DNA from: Rhodosorus marinus
Taxonomy: Eukaryota; Rhodophyta; Stylonematophyceae; Stylonematales; Stylonemataceae
Assembly (NCBI GenBank): GCA_029953675.1
Contig: JAMWBK010000011.1
Coordinates: 1,116,001-1,180,000 of the forward strand
DNA length: 64,000 bases
Reading direction: 5' to 3'
Positions 12,301-23,100 of the stretch are shown here, one piece after another. Both the position numbers and the translations under genes were made by a program. The notes beneath the pieces were generated by a model. The model made no database searches and was not told the DNA's origin. It saw nothing but the letters and a program-made list of their open reading frames with translations. How positions within the stretch are numbered: position 1 is the stretch's first letter; each line of letters opens with the position of its first letter.

Positions 12301-14146
12301 TTGCACACCATTTTTAGGACACGGACACCTCTTATTTAGACAATTACCGACAAATTAAAAACCTGGATCGGACGCCCTTCACATGCATAGATCTTTTAGA
12401 TTAATACTTTCCTTTATTCCCAACGTTTTCTGTGATGGTGTTGCCAAATTTAAGATGAGGATTTTAATCTAGATCGATACCTATAATGAGTAAAACTTTC
12501 ACTGTTTGTTTGGAATGGGTACAAAATAGATAAAAAGGAATATCCTTATGCCGTTTGGAGAATAAATTTCGATTGTCTGCGGCGGGAATTTGATACCATT
12601 GGATTGAGGAAGAGCTTGAAAAGAGGCCGGTACGTGGGCTGCATCTGAAACTTGCAGTCGAGCGCAGATGAAGCGATTCCCTTCAGCTAAGCTGTCAGCA
12701 GGGAGCTGGGTATGTACGAAAAACACCAAATGAGGTGATAGGGGCTATCAACAAAGAGGGTAGGGTACCGAGCGACATAAATCTGGGAAGTACAATTTCA
12801 GGAGTTTTTGAGGTGGTTTTGGAACTTTGCAGAGGGAAGGTATGACGGGTGAGAAACTGCGTTTGATTCTCCTTATGCAACCCAACCGTGCAGGAAGAAA
12901 TAGAACTTGGTTTAGAGACGAACGCGCAATGCTAGGGAAGAAGTTTTCCGTTAATAGAAAACTGCTTGAGGGGTGGCGATGGTACGGAAATCGAAACTTT
13001 AATTAAAGAACAAAAACATCATTTCTCTGATGGTTTCTGGGAAGCAGTATGGCCTAATCTGACGACCTGTTTTTTGGGGGGGGGTCTGAGAAGCCAACTA
13101 AAAATTTGCCTGGACCCGGCAATTCCATATACTGGAAATTACAATAAATTCCAAGGTTTTTGCCTTTTTTACTGGTTGGCTGGTGCGCATAATGCAAGTC
13201 CTTTTTGGATTTCGCTGTTAATATGGGGGTGGGATTGAAAGTTCCAAGCTGAAGAGAGGAGGAACTTTGGTTTTGCTTGTGTGACATACAGCGTCTATGA
13301 AAAAAATAGTAAAACAAAACCTTGGGTAGGGAGGGATTCGAGGACGGATGGGGAGGGTGAATTGTGTTTGGGCAAGTTGACGATTGAGTTTTCTGGGCTG
13401 ATAATGACGATGTTGTATGAGGATCTGGTCCTAAAGAAGGACAACCGGCTCGCGGATTGAGCGAGCGTATGAAAAAGCATAGTTTTCCATAGCCTTCCCG
13501 CATTTGTATCCGAATTTTTTCGTCTCGGTGTTGGTGGAGAGATCTAGTTCTTGGAATTGGTCGTTCTTATTCTTCGCTTAATGAATTTTGTGAGTTTTCC
13601 TTTTTTGCACTGACAGGGAGCAAAGTGTGTCTGTTCTGTGAGCACCAAGAGCGCAAGGCCAGCGGGGTGGAAGAGGGGGAGCCACGTTTGTTTTTATAAT
13701 TTCGAGTTTTCTGTCGGTTCATTTGCTTTCGTTCCATAATGGGAAAGGACCACCAAGCCGCACAACACAGAGCTACATTCCCTACATTCCCATTGCAACA
13801 AACACAAAAGGAAAACCAAAAAAATTGTTTATAAGCATCACTAGAAAACACACGCCCATCGATCTGCCACAATGGAAGGGGAGGAGAGAGAGGAACGGTT
13901 GTAGGAGCGTGAAGACGAGTTTGTTTGGTGCGTTTGGTGAGAGGGTCACAGCGCGTGTTCTCGCTCAGAAACTGCGCCGGAGAGGATATGCTAATGATGC
14001 ATCGAAGTGGGCCTTCAAGAAGCCCTGATTTGTAAGGTTAGCCTGTAAATTTTAGGGAAAAACCTGTATTTATTGAGACGGGTTGGATTGCGTTGTGGAG
14101 GGGTTTGGAGTTTTTGAGGGAGCATATTTGAATAGGACAGCCTGTC

Positions 14147-17100
14147 ATGGCGATTTTTAAGGGAATGTGGTTATCGACAGCTGTCATTGCGGCGCTTTTG
14201 TTGTCGATTGTACAGTGCCAGCGTACGAACCGATTTGAGGCCATTGTGAGGGTAGACTTTGGGACGACGTTGCAGACTGGCGATGTGTCGAGGTTCTCGA
14301 GAAGGAGGTTCATTAACGGGCATGGGAATTTCAAGCCCAACGCGAGGATCCCGGAGGAGATGTTGGATTACCTTACCGAGGAGCTCAAGGTTTCGTTCAG
14401 TCGTTCGAGCGCTGGGCCGTTTCGGGGTGGCAACTTTCCCGACAGGACGACTTCAGCGCAGATTGAGACGGACGGACAGAAAGATCTGTTCCTGAAGACG
14501 TGCAAGTCGTGTAATCGATATCGACTGAGGTTCGTCAGCGACGAAAGGATCGTAACTGACAGTCCGTACCTCATACCAGAGCTGACGAAGACCAGCGCTA
14601 CCACAGCGGCGGCCGCAAAGTACGCCGGAAGGTACTTCAAGCACTTCTTCACTGAGGACGATCGATTCCCAAAGCCAAAGTACTATGAATGTTACAACGA
14701 GCCAATGGGAAAGGCTCGAGAGCTGAAGAAAAAGGGGGAGTCAGACTTTGAATTTGTCAGCAGGATCTCCCAGTTTTGCTCGGACATCTGTGTCGAGGTT
14801 ATGAAGGAAAATCCGGACATGATGGTTGGTGGACCTGCCGCCGCCTTCACGAGGCCCTACTTCAAGGAGTTTGGCCTCTTCAATTCACGAATGAGGAACT
14901 GGATGGACGTGGCCGCAAAGACGAAATGCCAAACGTTCGTGTCGGAGCACCTCTACAACATCGGAGGAACCGTAGCGGACGCAAACATGGACCTGATCGA
15001 GTCGTACTCCGCGTGGCTGAGCGCGGATGGGAAGCCACAAAAGTACATCGTGAGTGAGATGGGTCAGTACGTTTCGAAGTGGTACAATAAGAGTGGATCG
15101 GCGATGGAGGCGCTGCCGGCAAGGGACTTCTCGATCATGCACGAAGCGATGCGAGTCCTGTTGTCGATGATGAGAGTGCCGGACAACGTCCTCCAGGTGG
15201 TTACTTTTATCAATCTAGAGACCATGGCAGATCGGGATATCACGAACGGTAATCGGTATCCGTGGAGTCTGATCGAAGAGAAGAGCAACGGGCGACTAGA
15301 GTGGTCACCGCTGATCAGATACTTTGAGATCTTGGAGGGTATGGATGGAGACTTTGTGTACTCCAGTTCAGACCACATGGACATCACTGTCCACGCCGTT
15401 GCGACGATGAAAGAAGGCTACATTATTATGCAGAACATCGGTTCGCGTAATGTGACCGTCACACTCGAATTCCCGTACGGCAGGGACATGATCAAGGGCT
15501 ACGAGAGAAGACGGTTGGGACTCATACAGAGGGAAAGGACCAAAGCTGAGCGGGATCAGCTGCTTAGATTTGGTGGGGACTTGCTTTGGGACACGGAACG
15601 TGTGGATGCGAACCCGGGTTTCACGACCCAGCTTCCGGATGAGATTATGGTGGAGGAGGACGAAATAACCGTCCTGAAGGTGGTATTCGATGATCCGTCG
15701 AGGGACAACAGGAGAGTCCAGAGAACCAGGCACTACCCCACGAGAATACGAGACCATACAGGAAAAGAGCCCGACTTCCCCGCGCCAATTAGCAAGAACC
15801 GGAAGATTGACTACTACTTCGAGGATGTCCCCAACACTCCCGGCGGTATGGTGGATATCAGAATCTCCCACTCGAGAAAATTTGGGCTATCGGAGAAGCC
15901 CAAGGTGTTCGTGAACAATGTAGAAGTGCCACAGGAGGACTTTAGCGACGACGTCGCAGGCGGATTCAAGCTGTTCGATGAAAACTTTTACGGCGTGTTT
16001 CTGGTTCATTATCATCTTGAGGACCTCGCGTCGAAGACTAGACCGAAGATCTCAGTCGAGTACCCAGACGATGGGGGGCTTATGGTCACGGTAGTTCTGG
16101 AAGTGACCGAATGCACCCGGTCCTCTTGCTGCGTCTTACAACACAGAAAGAACCAGGAGCCATGTAACATTCCCACCGGGGATGTGTTTACTGGGCGGAT
16201 ACGACCGAATCCCACACCCGTACCTGAGCCTACACCAACTCCGACGCCGAGGCCCGAGACTGAGGGCAACCAAGTGCTTTTGGACACGAACTTTGAATCG
16301 AGTTCTTCAAAGGCTTGGAGTCGATCCGGCGGTGCCAAGAAGCAGACAAAAACCAAGCACGGAGGCCAACGTGCCATGGAGCTGCCCTTGGGCGAAGCTG
16401 AGATAAGCCAAGAAGTGGAATTGCTTAGAGGCAAGCGCTATCGCCTGAGGTGCTATTACCTAGGGCGAGTGAAATTGAGCGTTTTCGACTCGGACGGTGC
16501 GGTCGTAGTTGGTGAAAATGAGGCCGTTGAAATTCCGTCTTCGGGCAACAGTAATAGCGCGTGGCACCGGGCCGTGCAGATATTCGACATTAGAAAGTCC
16601 GGAGCTTACAGAATTTTGATCCGTACAAAAGAGAACAACAGCGGGTATGTTGATACATGTGACCTGTATCGGATCGAGAGGCTCGGCACGCCGACGCCGT
16701 CCCCAACGCCTACGCCCACTCCGATGCCTCGAATTGTCGGAGACCAGATTTTCGATAGTCCTGGCTTTGAGTCCAGTTCGAATCCATGGGACAGGAACAA
16801 CGGTGCGAGCTATGAGAGGGCCAGCAGTCTGGTTTACAAGGGCTCCCGCAGCCTCAAGCTTGAAAAGTTCCAATCGACAACTGAGCAGTCAGTGGCGCTT
16901 CGCAAGGGAGGACGGTACCGGTTCAAGTGCTTCGTTCAGGGAGTCGTGAGGATCAAGGTGCGGCTGGGGTCGAAGACGATTGCAAGGACCACTAGTGCAG
17001 ACCTGGAGCCCTTCGAGGGAGGGCCGTGGAGCACGGTGGCCATGGTTTTTACCGTCGACTCGTACGATGATTATACCTCGCAAATCGAGAACACTAGGAA

Positions 17101-19381
17101 CCAACCAGCCTATATCGACGCCTGCACGCTTTACCACGTCGACAAAATTCCGCCGGAGAGTCCCGAGCCGACATCGAGACCCGAACCGACCACTGCCCCG
17201 AGAGAAACCGGCAGGCAGCTCCTAGCCAACGGCTCGTTCGAAGAGAGAACTGGTTGGACGTTGAAGCGGGGCGCAAAGTATCAAAAGCGGGATGAGTACG
17301 CGTTCGTCGGAGGCGATAGCGTTCAGCTTGTGGACGGATCCACCGTCGAGCAGACGGTTGCCCTTCGTGAAGGAGGAAGGTACAGAATGAGGTGTCATTC
17401 CATTGGGGATATTCGTATGGAGGTACTTGACGGTACGCGCTCCGTTACACGATCGAAGGACAGAGACATAACTCAAATTGGAGATGGCCCATGGAACGTT
17501 CTGTCCATGGATTTCAACATCAACAAGTACGACGACTTCAAGGTTAGCGTGTGGAATTTCAGGACGGAATTTGTCTACCTTGATGAATGCACGTTGTACC
17601 ACTTGGACAGGGTTCCACCGAGGACACCGACACCAGAACCAACCCCGGTGGAGACGCCAGTTCCAGTAGTGGGAGATCAACTGCTTAAGAATAGTGGTTT
17701 CGAAGGAGCCTATTCCTGGACGAGGGTGATGGCTGCCTACTTCTCGACGAACGGGGATTTTGTGCAGCGGGGCAAGCAAAGCATGAGGCTGAACAATGGC
17801 TCATCGAACATCAGGCAGAGGGTCGAACTGCGGGCGGGTGGAACGTACCGGCTGCAATGCTATGTGATTGGAAAGGTACAAGCGGAGATTCGTCGGGCCG
17901 GGGCAGCGCTTGCAAGATCGGGGGCCGGGGAGGTTGTTCTGGTTGGGAATGGTCCGTTCAGTCTACTGACCATGGACTTTGATGTTACGAAATATGGGAT
18001 ACACAGCTTGGTGTTGGCAAACGAACAGAATGACCGTTCGTTTGTTGATAGCTGCTCACTGTATAGCGTAGGGGAAACTCCACCACCGACGCAAACACCC
18101 GAGCCTACTCCGAGCGAGACCACCGCGACTACACCAAAACCTACTCCGAGCGAGACCACCACGAAGACGCCTAATCCCACTCCGAGCGAGACCACCGCGA
18201 CGACACCAAAGCCTACTCCGAGCCAGACCACCGCGACACCAAAGCCGACTCAGAGCGAGACCACCACGAAGACTCCTAATCCTACTCCAAGCGAGACCAC
18301 GACGAAGACTCCTAATCCTACTCCGACCGAGACCACGACGAAGACTCCTAATCCTACTCCGACCGAGACCACGGGACCAGTCGTGGGCGATCAGATCCTT
18401 GAGAACAATGGATTCGAGACGCGCCGTGATTGGGATTTCAAGCAAGGTGCTAGCCTTCAGGCAAGCGCAGAGTATGTGTTGAACGGGCTCAGAAGCTTGG
18501 TCCTTCCTGTCTATAGGTCAGGCGTTGAACAAACTGTGAGACTTCGAGCTGGTGGCAAATACAGACTCGTGTGCTTTACGCAGGGTGACGTAAGGATGAA
18601 GGCTTTCCTTGGTTCTCGTTTGCTTGCGAGATCGAACGAAGCGAATCGAAGAATCTGGCAAGGAGGCCCCTGGGAAACTATCAGGATGATCTTTGATGTC
18701 AACACATACGCTGACGTGAAAGTGGACGTCTACAACGGCAAGAACACAGCCGCCCGCGTGGACTCCTGTGTTCTCTATCACTTGAACGTTGTACCCCCCC
18801 CGGAGCCCACTGGGAACCCAACTGTGAACCCAACTGCGAACCCAACTGTGAAACCATCCGTTGAGCCCACGCCGGAGCCAACTCAGACCGAGACTCAGGG
18901 CCCAGATGTTACTGAAACAGAGGCTCAAACCGCACAGGCGTCAGCTACTCCTGATGTAGTGATCGTGACAGACGGAAGGGAACTATTGAGTAATCCAGGA
19001 TTTGAGGAGGGCGACGAGGACTGGACGGTTGTTTCAAGGAGGGCATGGTTCGGGGCTGTTGAGCCGAAAATAGACGGCAGTCGACGCTTGCGCCTCCTCC
19101 AATATGCCGCGGCTGTCGAACAGGCGGTTAGCCTTGACCCTGGCAGATATAGACTGTCGTGCTACGTGATCGGACCCGTCGTTTTGAAGATTTTCAGAGG
19201 AGATGAGCAACTGTTCAAGAGCCTGCCGCTGAACAAGAAGCTTTACCTTGATGGACCATGGAGCACGCTCTTCGTGAGCTTCCGAATCACTTCAGCGGAA
19301 GACTTGAAGCTGCGAATCTTTAACTCTCAGAATTCTGACAGCTTCGTTGATGGCTGCTCCCTTACCGCCGTTGCGCGCTAG
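14147..19381 (+). CDS. Secreted modular GH86-like glycosidase with six C-terminal modules (1744 aa)
   Basis: This is a single uninterrupted exon of 5.2 kb. A signal peptide covers residues 1-24. The GH86-like core follows (about 30-675): VDFGTTL, F-RRRFINGHG, acid/base candidate Glu185 in YNEP, nucleophile candidate Glu304 in VSEMG, and a Cys-rich cap (SSCCVL). Pro/Thr linkers then separate six modules of about 130 residues (roughly 708-845, 865-996, 1023-1155, 1177-1308, 1413-1548, 1613-1743). Each shows a GFE block, an early Trp, a Q-V-LR-GG-YRL-C block and a closing VDxCxLY. This resembles jelly-roll CBM4/9/22-type carbohydrate-binding modules (family-level inference), with a probable conserved disulfide. 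The longest linker is built from repeats of PTPSETTTKTPN type. Its likely role is hydrolysis or remodelling of extracellular galactan. It converges with the next paralogue downstream. The substrate is not provable from sequence. Confidence 0.82.
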   Translation: MAIFKGMWLSTAVIAALLLSIVQCQRTNRFEAIVRVDFGTTLQTGDVSRFSRRRFINGHGNFKPNARIPEEMLDYLTEELKVSFSRSSAGPFRGGNFPDRTTSAQIETDGQKDLFLKTCKSCNRYRLRFVSDERIVTDSPYLIPELTKTSATTAAAAKYAGRYFKHFFTEDDRFPKPKYYECYNEPMGKARELKKKGESDFEFVSRISQFCSDICVEVMKENPDMMVGGPAAAFTRPYFKEFGLFNSRMRNWMDVAAKTKCQTFVSEHLYNIGGTVADANMDLIESYSAWLSADGKPQKYIVSEMGQYVSKWYNKSGSAMEALPARDFSIMHEAMRVLLSMMRVPDNVLQVVTFINLETMADRDITNGNRYPWSLIEEKSNGRLEWSPLIRYFEILEGMDGDFVYSSSDHMDITVHAVATMKEGYIIMQNIGSRNVTVTLEFPYGRDMIKGYERRRLGLIQRERTKAERDQLLRFGGDLLWDTERVDANPGFTTQLPDEIMVEEDEITVLKVVFDDPSRDNRRVQRTRHYPTRIRDHTGKEPDFPAPISKNRKIDYYFEDVPNTPGGMVDIRISHSRKFGLSEKPKVFVNNVEVPQEDFSDDVAGGFKLFDENFYGVFLVHYHLEDLASKTRPKISVEYPDDGGLMVTVVLEVTECTRSSCCVLQHRKNQEPCNIPTGDVFTGRIRPNPTPVPEPTPTPTPRPETEGNQVLLDTNFESSSSKAWSRSGGAKKQTKTKHGGQRAMELPLGEAEISQEVELLRGKRYRLRCYYLGRVKLSVFDSDGAVVVGENEAVEIPSSGNSNSAWHRAVQIFDIRKSGAYRILIRTKENNSGYVDTCDLYRIERLGTPTPSPTPTPTPMPRIVGDQIFDSPGFESSSNPWDRNNGASYERASSLVYKGSRSLKLEKFQSTTEQSVALRKGGRYRFKCFVQGVVRIKVRLGSKTIARTTSADLEPFEGGPWSTVAMVFTVDSYDDYTSQIENTRNQPAYIDACTLYHVDKIPPESPEPTSRPEPTTAPRETGRQLLANGSFEERTGWTLKRGAKYQKRDEYAFVGGDSVQLVDGSTVEQTVALREGGRYRMRCHSIGDIRMEVLDGTRSVTRSKDRDITQIGDGPWNVLSMDFNINKYDDFKVSVWNFRTEFVYLDECTLYHLDRVPPRTPTPEPTPVETPVPVVGDQLLKNSGFEGAYSWTRVMAAYFSTNGDFVQRGKQSMRLNNGSSNIRQRVELRAGGTYRLQCYVIGKVQAEIRRAGAALARSGAGEVVLVGNGPFSLLTMDFDVTKYGIHSLVLANEQNDRSFVDSCSLYSVGETPPPTQTPEPTPSETTATTPKPTPSETTTKTPNPTPSETTATTPKPTPSQTTATPKPTQSETTTKTPNPTPSETTTKTPNPTPTETTTKTPNPTPTETTGPVVGDQILENNGFETRRDWDFKQGASLQASAEYVLNGLRSLVLPVYRSGVEQTVRLRAGGKYRLVCFTQGDVRMKAFLGSRLLARSNEANRRIWQGGPWETIRMIFDVNTYADVKVDVYNGKNTAARVDSCVLYHLNVVPPPEPTGNPTVNPTANPTVKPSVEPTPEPTQTETQGPDVTETEAQTAQASATPDVVIVTDGRELLSNPGFEEGDEDWTVVSRRAWFGAVEPKIDGSRRLRLLQYAAAVEQAVSLDPGRYRLSCYVIGPVVLKIFRGDEQLFKSLPLNKKLYLDGPWSTLFVSFRITSAEDLKLRIFNSQNSDSFVDGCSLTAVAR
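18085..18372 (+). repeat. Coding minisatellite for a Thr/Pro linker
   Basis: Imperfect tandem units encode variants of TPxPTPSETTxx between modules four and five of the 1744-aa glycosidase. Units differ mainly at Ala/Thr/Ser positions (ATTPK versus TKTPN). Such linkers are usually O-glycosylated and change length easily. Confidence 0.8.
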
Positions 19382-20195
19382 TCGGTATCGACCCAGGAGC
19401 AGATGGCAAGCGAGCGTGTAAACTAGTTACTGATATCTTAATCAAGTAAATAAGAAAACATTCGATTGATTTCACGGGACTATGAACGTTGATTCAAATG
19501 ACCACGGCGCAGCACTCTATCTCCAGACGCGCCAAGTTTGTAGATGCGGAGTCCGTTTCCTGGAATTTTCAGGACTCGCTTGCGTCTTCTGACGATTGTG
19601 GTGCCAACCGGTAGAGGACAATCACCACCTCATATGCGAACACACACACTTCACCAGAGCGGCTACCTATTTTTTTTGACCGGTGGCTCACCGGCACTCC
19701 TACAGGAGGACCCCGGTGATCGAGAACTATTTCGGAAAGGTGGGGTGAGGGGCTATAGATAGATGCTCATCCCTTCCCGCTATATCCAAAACAAGGATTA
19801 AAAATTATCGTTTATTTAATGGAATAGACCTACATAACGCATTTGGTCTATATTAAGCAGGCTTAGCATAGAACGTATTTATTTCAGATCGATGTGGCAA
19901 TGAGCTAATCTCCACATAGCTCAAGCAGGAGCAAGGAGCAGGAATTTCTTAGTACCCAACCGAGGGAAGGTACCTTTTCAAACCGTTGCAAATGGAGAGC
20001 GCACAGACGTGTATGGAAAACCTGCACACTGACTGGAGCATGATTCGCGTACTCAGCGGGAAGATCTCTGTAGCCCCTTGCAGAATCCTTAGTATTAACA
20101 AGTTTTTGACCGACGTCCGGAGCTCTCTTCACCGTTCGTTTCCCATGAGCTATATCTCCATAGTACACTATCCGACTCTGTGGTCGGGCTGGCGC
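19382..20195. other. Intergenic region between convergent GH86-like genes
   Basis: This holds the 3' flanks of two convergent genes. An AT-rich patch lies at 19790-19880. No gene or structured RNA was recognised. Confidence 0.5.
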
Positions 20196-23100
20196 TCAGA
20201 GTTCATACCTGCGTGGAAGACGGTGGGTTAGTTTGAGCTTGAGTTAAGATACAACCAGAGACGTAAGTGATAGCACTTACATAGCACAGCTGTCTACGTA
20301 GGTCCAGCTCGCCCGTTCCGTCTTGACGCTGACGATGTAGTTGCCATCATCGGGGGCCGTAAAATGGAGAGTCCGCTTCTCCCATCTGGTATCAAGGGAT
20401 TCGGTTCTACGATCAGTAATCACCATCACGACTCCATTTTGAATTATCCTCATGAAAACACTGGTCCTCTTCAGAAAAACACACGAAAGACTGTACTCGC
20501 CTCCCGCCTCAAGCACGACCCTCTGCTGGGCTTCGCTCATGCCAATTCGGAGTCTCAAGCTGTGGGTTCCTTGATAAACGGTTAGACTGTCGATAACCGC
20601 ACTTCCGATGAAATTCCATGGAGCAGGCTTGCCATCGTCAAAGCCTGCATTCACGAGGATCTGACCATCAACAACCGGAGTGGTGGGAACTGGTTTCTCA
20701 GAGGGACTGAGCGTTGCCGTTGGTGAGGGCGTACCCTCCGATGGCGATGTCGTGGGAGGATTCGTAGGCCGTGGCGTCGAAAGCTCTGTAGGTACCGGTG
20801 TCGGGGAATCCGTCTGCATCGGCGTCGGAGGAATCGTTGGCACTGCCGTTGGAAGGTCCGTAGGCACTGCCGTTGGAGGTTCCGTAGGCATTGCCGTTGG
20901 AGGTTCCGTAGGCAATGCCGTTGGAGGTTCCGTAGGCACTGCCGTTGGCGGATCAGTAGGTTCTGGCGTTGGGGAATCAGTAGGCTCTGGTACATCGACC
21001 TCGAAGACTTGAGCTTGGTCGACATACACGAGGTGGCCTCGTGAACTTCCAAAGCTGACCTTGTAAGTAGCCCTCGAGTCCGTTACAAACGACATCCCAT
21101 GCTCCTGCCAGCTGGGTGCTATTCTGTTCTGCGATTTTTCCTGGAACACCACGCCGCTTCCGTCACTGACGCTGATCATCAAAACACCAGGACCATAGAC
21201 CATCACTCGAATCGCATACGTAGCACCCTTTAGCAATTCCACCTCCTGCGACACGCTGCTTGTGTCGAAATCCAATTTGCACGACCTGGAACCTTCGAAA
21301 TTTCGGATTGTATCGTACCTAGCAGCACCCTCTAAGACCCATCTCTCGGATCCGCCTCCAGGTCCAAACCCTGGTGCCAAGAACAGCTGCAATGATCCGT
21401 TTGGAATCTCTGGCAATGGAGATGGCGTCGGAGTGAGCTCCGGCGTCGGAGAGCTAGTTTGTGATGGAGTTGGTCGAGGCGTATCCGTTGGAATGAATAC
21501 CGTCTCCTCCAGCGAGCAGTCATCGACAACTGCAAAGCTTGAAAATTCGGTGAACAGATTGATCTCGTACACTCCCTGCCTCAATGTCGTAAACAGCAGA
21601 GTCCTCTTCGTCCACACGGGGCCCGAATCACTGGGATCACTCTCGTTTCGAGCGATCTCCTCCCCGTTCACATCGACGCTCATTATCAGCTCCCTGTTGT
21701 TGCTCACGAAACACGTCAGCAGAAACTGTCTATTCCGCCGGAGGGCTGCTTCCTGTTTCACCCTCGAAACAGAGCGGGTCGGGAGTCTCACGCTTCTGGC
21801 TCCACTTCGTACCAGACTTGTTTCCACTCTTGCCGAACCCGAGAATACCCACGGTCCTTTTGTCCCCTTCTCAAAGTCCGGGTCCAACAACAGCGGTGCG
21901 ACTGTCGGCGTTGGCGATGGCGTTGGCGTTGGCGTTGGCGTTGGCGTTGGCGTTGGTGTTGGCGTTGGTGTTGGTGTTGGCGTTGGTGTTGGCGTTGGTG
22001 TTGGCGTTGGTGTTGGCGTCGGTGTCGGCGTTGGTGTTGGCGTTGGCGTTGGCGTTGGTGTTGGCGTCGGTGTCGGCGTTGGCGTCGGAGTTGGCGTTGG
22101 TGTTGGCGTTGGTGTTGGCGTCGGTGTCGGCGTTGGTGTTGGCGTTGGCGTTGGCGTTGGTGTTGGCGTCGGTGTCGGCGTTGGCGTCGGAGTTGGCGTT
22201 GGCGTCCGCACGAATTCAAGAAGCGAGCAGTCATCGACAATAGCGAAATCTGTAGGATCGGTGGACAGCTTGATCGTGTGGTCGCCACTTCGACTACTCG
22301 TCCAGGAAAGCGTTCTCCTCGCCCATCCGTCGGCATCTCCCGGCGGTGGATTGGATCTCGCAACGACGTTTCCACTACCTATCAATTCCATGATCAGAGG
22401 CAAATTCCTCCTAACTCTACATTCAAGTGTGTACTCGTACAACTCCGTTAGCGACACCACTTGTGTCGCCGAGTTCTGGCCCACTCGAAGCCGAAGACTA
22501 AAGAACCCATCAAGAACAACGTCAGGATCAAAGTAACCGTTCTCGACAACCCAGTTGCCCTGAGTGTTCAGCTCAAAGCTAGGATCCGCCAGAATCTGGG
22601 CTGGAGGCAGTGCAGTTGGCAATTCCGTCGGGCCAGGGCTCTGAGTAGCCTCAGGATTCACCTCATTCAGCGTACAAAAGTCAATAAAGGCCGAATCGTC
22701 CCTTCCGTTGCTAAGGCTCACAATGTGTAGACCGTTGTTTCTAGCTTCGAATTCCACGATTCTCTCACCCCATCTGGTAGTCAGCTGATTCCAATTTCTG
22801 TTGTCCGATACAACGATCTCTCCAGTTAATTCACGAGCCACGCTGATTATAAACGGACTGTTGTTCAGCACTATACATCGGATCCTATATGTGCCGTCCT
22901 TCTCCAGCTGCAAAGACTGTGAAGCGGAACCAATTCCGGGTGGAAGCCGTAGGCTTCGACTACCTTCAAACACCGTGTTTGTTTCAATCCTCGCGTTCCC
23001 AGTGTACACCCAATCTGGCCGGCTAGCCTTCTCAAAACCTGGATCCAGCAGCAGCTGAGGGCCCAGGGATGTGGTGACTTCCGTTGGCTCTGGCCCCATC

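Larger units (their letters stand above)
5284..14146. other. Nine-kilobase gene-poor region between two GH86-like genes
   Basis: No open frame here shows a recognisable domain or a convincing exon chain. The region contains a 71-bp sequence present twice (8440-8510 and 9327-9398), a poly-C run near 10671-10685, and several G/T-rich plus-strand stretches (6450-6760, 7850-8110, 12490-13500) resembling gene leaders without genes behind them. A TTTATAAG at 13828-13834 and G/T-rich sequence from 14030 probably belong to the promoter and leader of the gene starting at 14147. It may be a graveyard of old gene copies or mobile elements, but no terminal repeats or transposase were seen. Confidence 0.5.

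Noticed and set aside
13723-14028. Frame ahead of the 1744-aa glycosidase gene
   Set aside because: It lacks an ATG-supported start and any domain; it overlaps the likely promoter.
21262-22536. Plus-strand 424-codon open frame with long Gly-Val runs
   Set aside because: It is the antisense shadow of the Pro-Thr repeat in the minus-strand glycosidase; the repeat has no stops in several frames.
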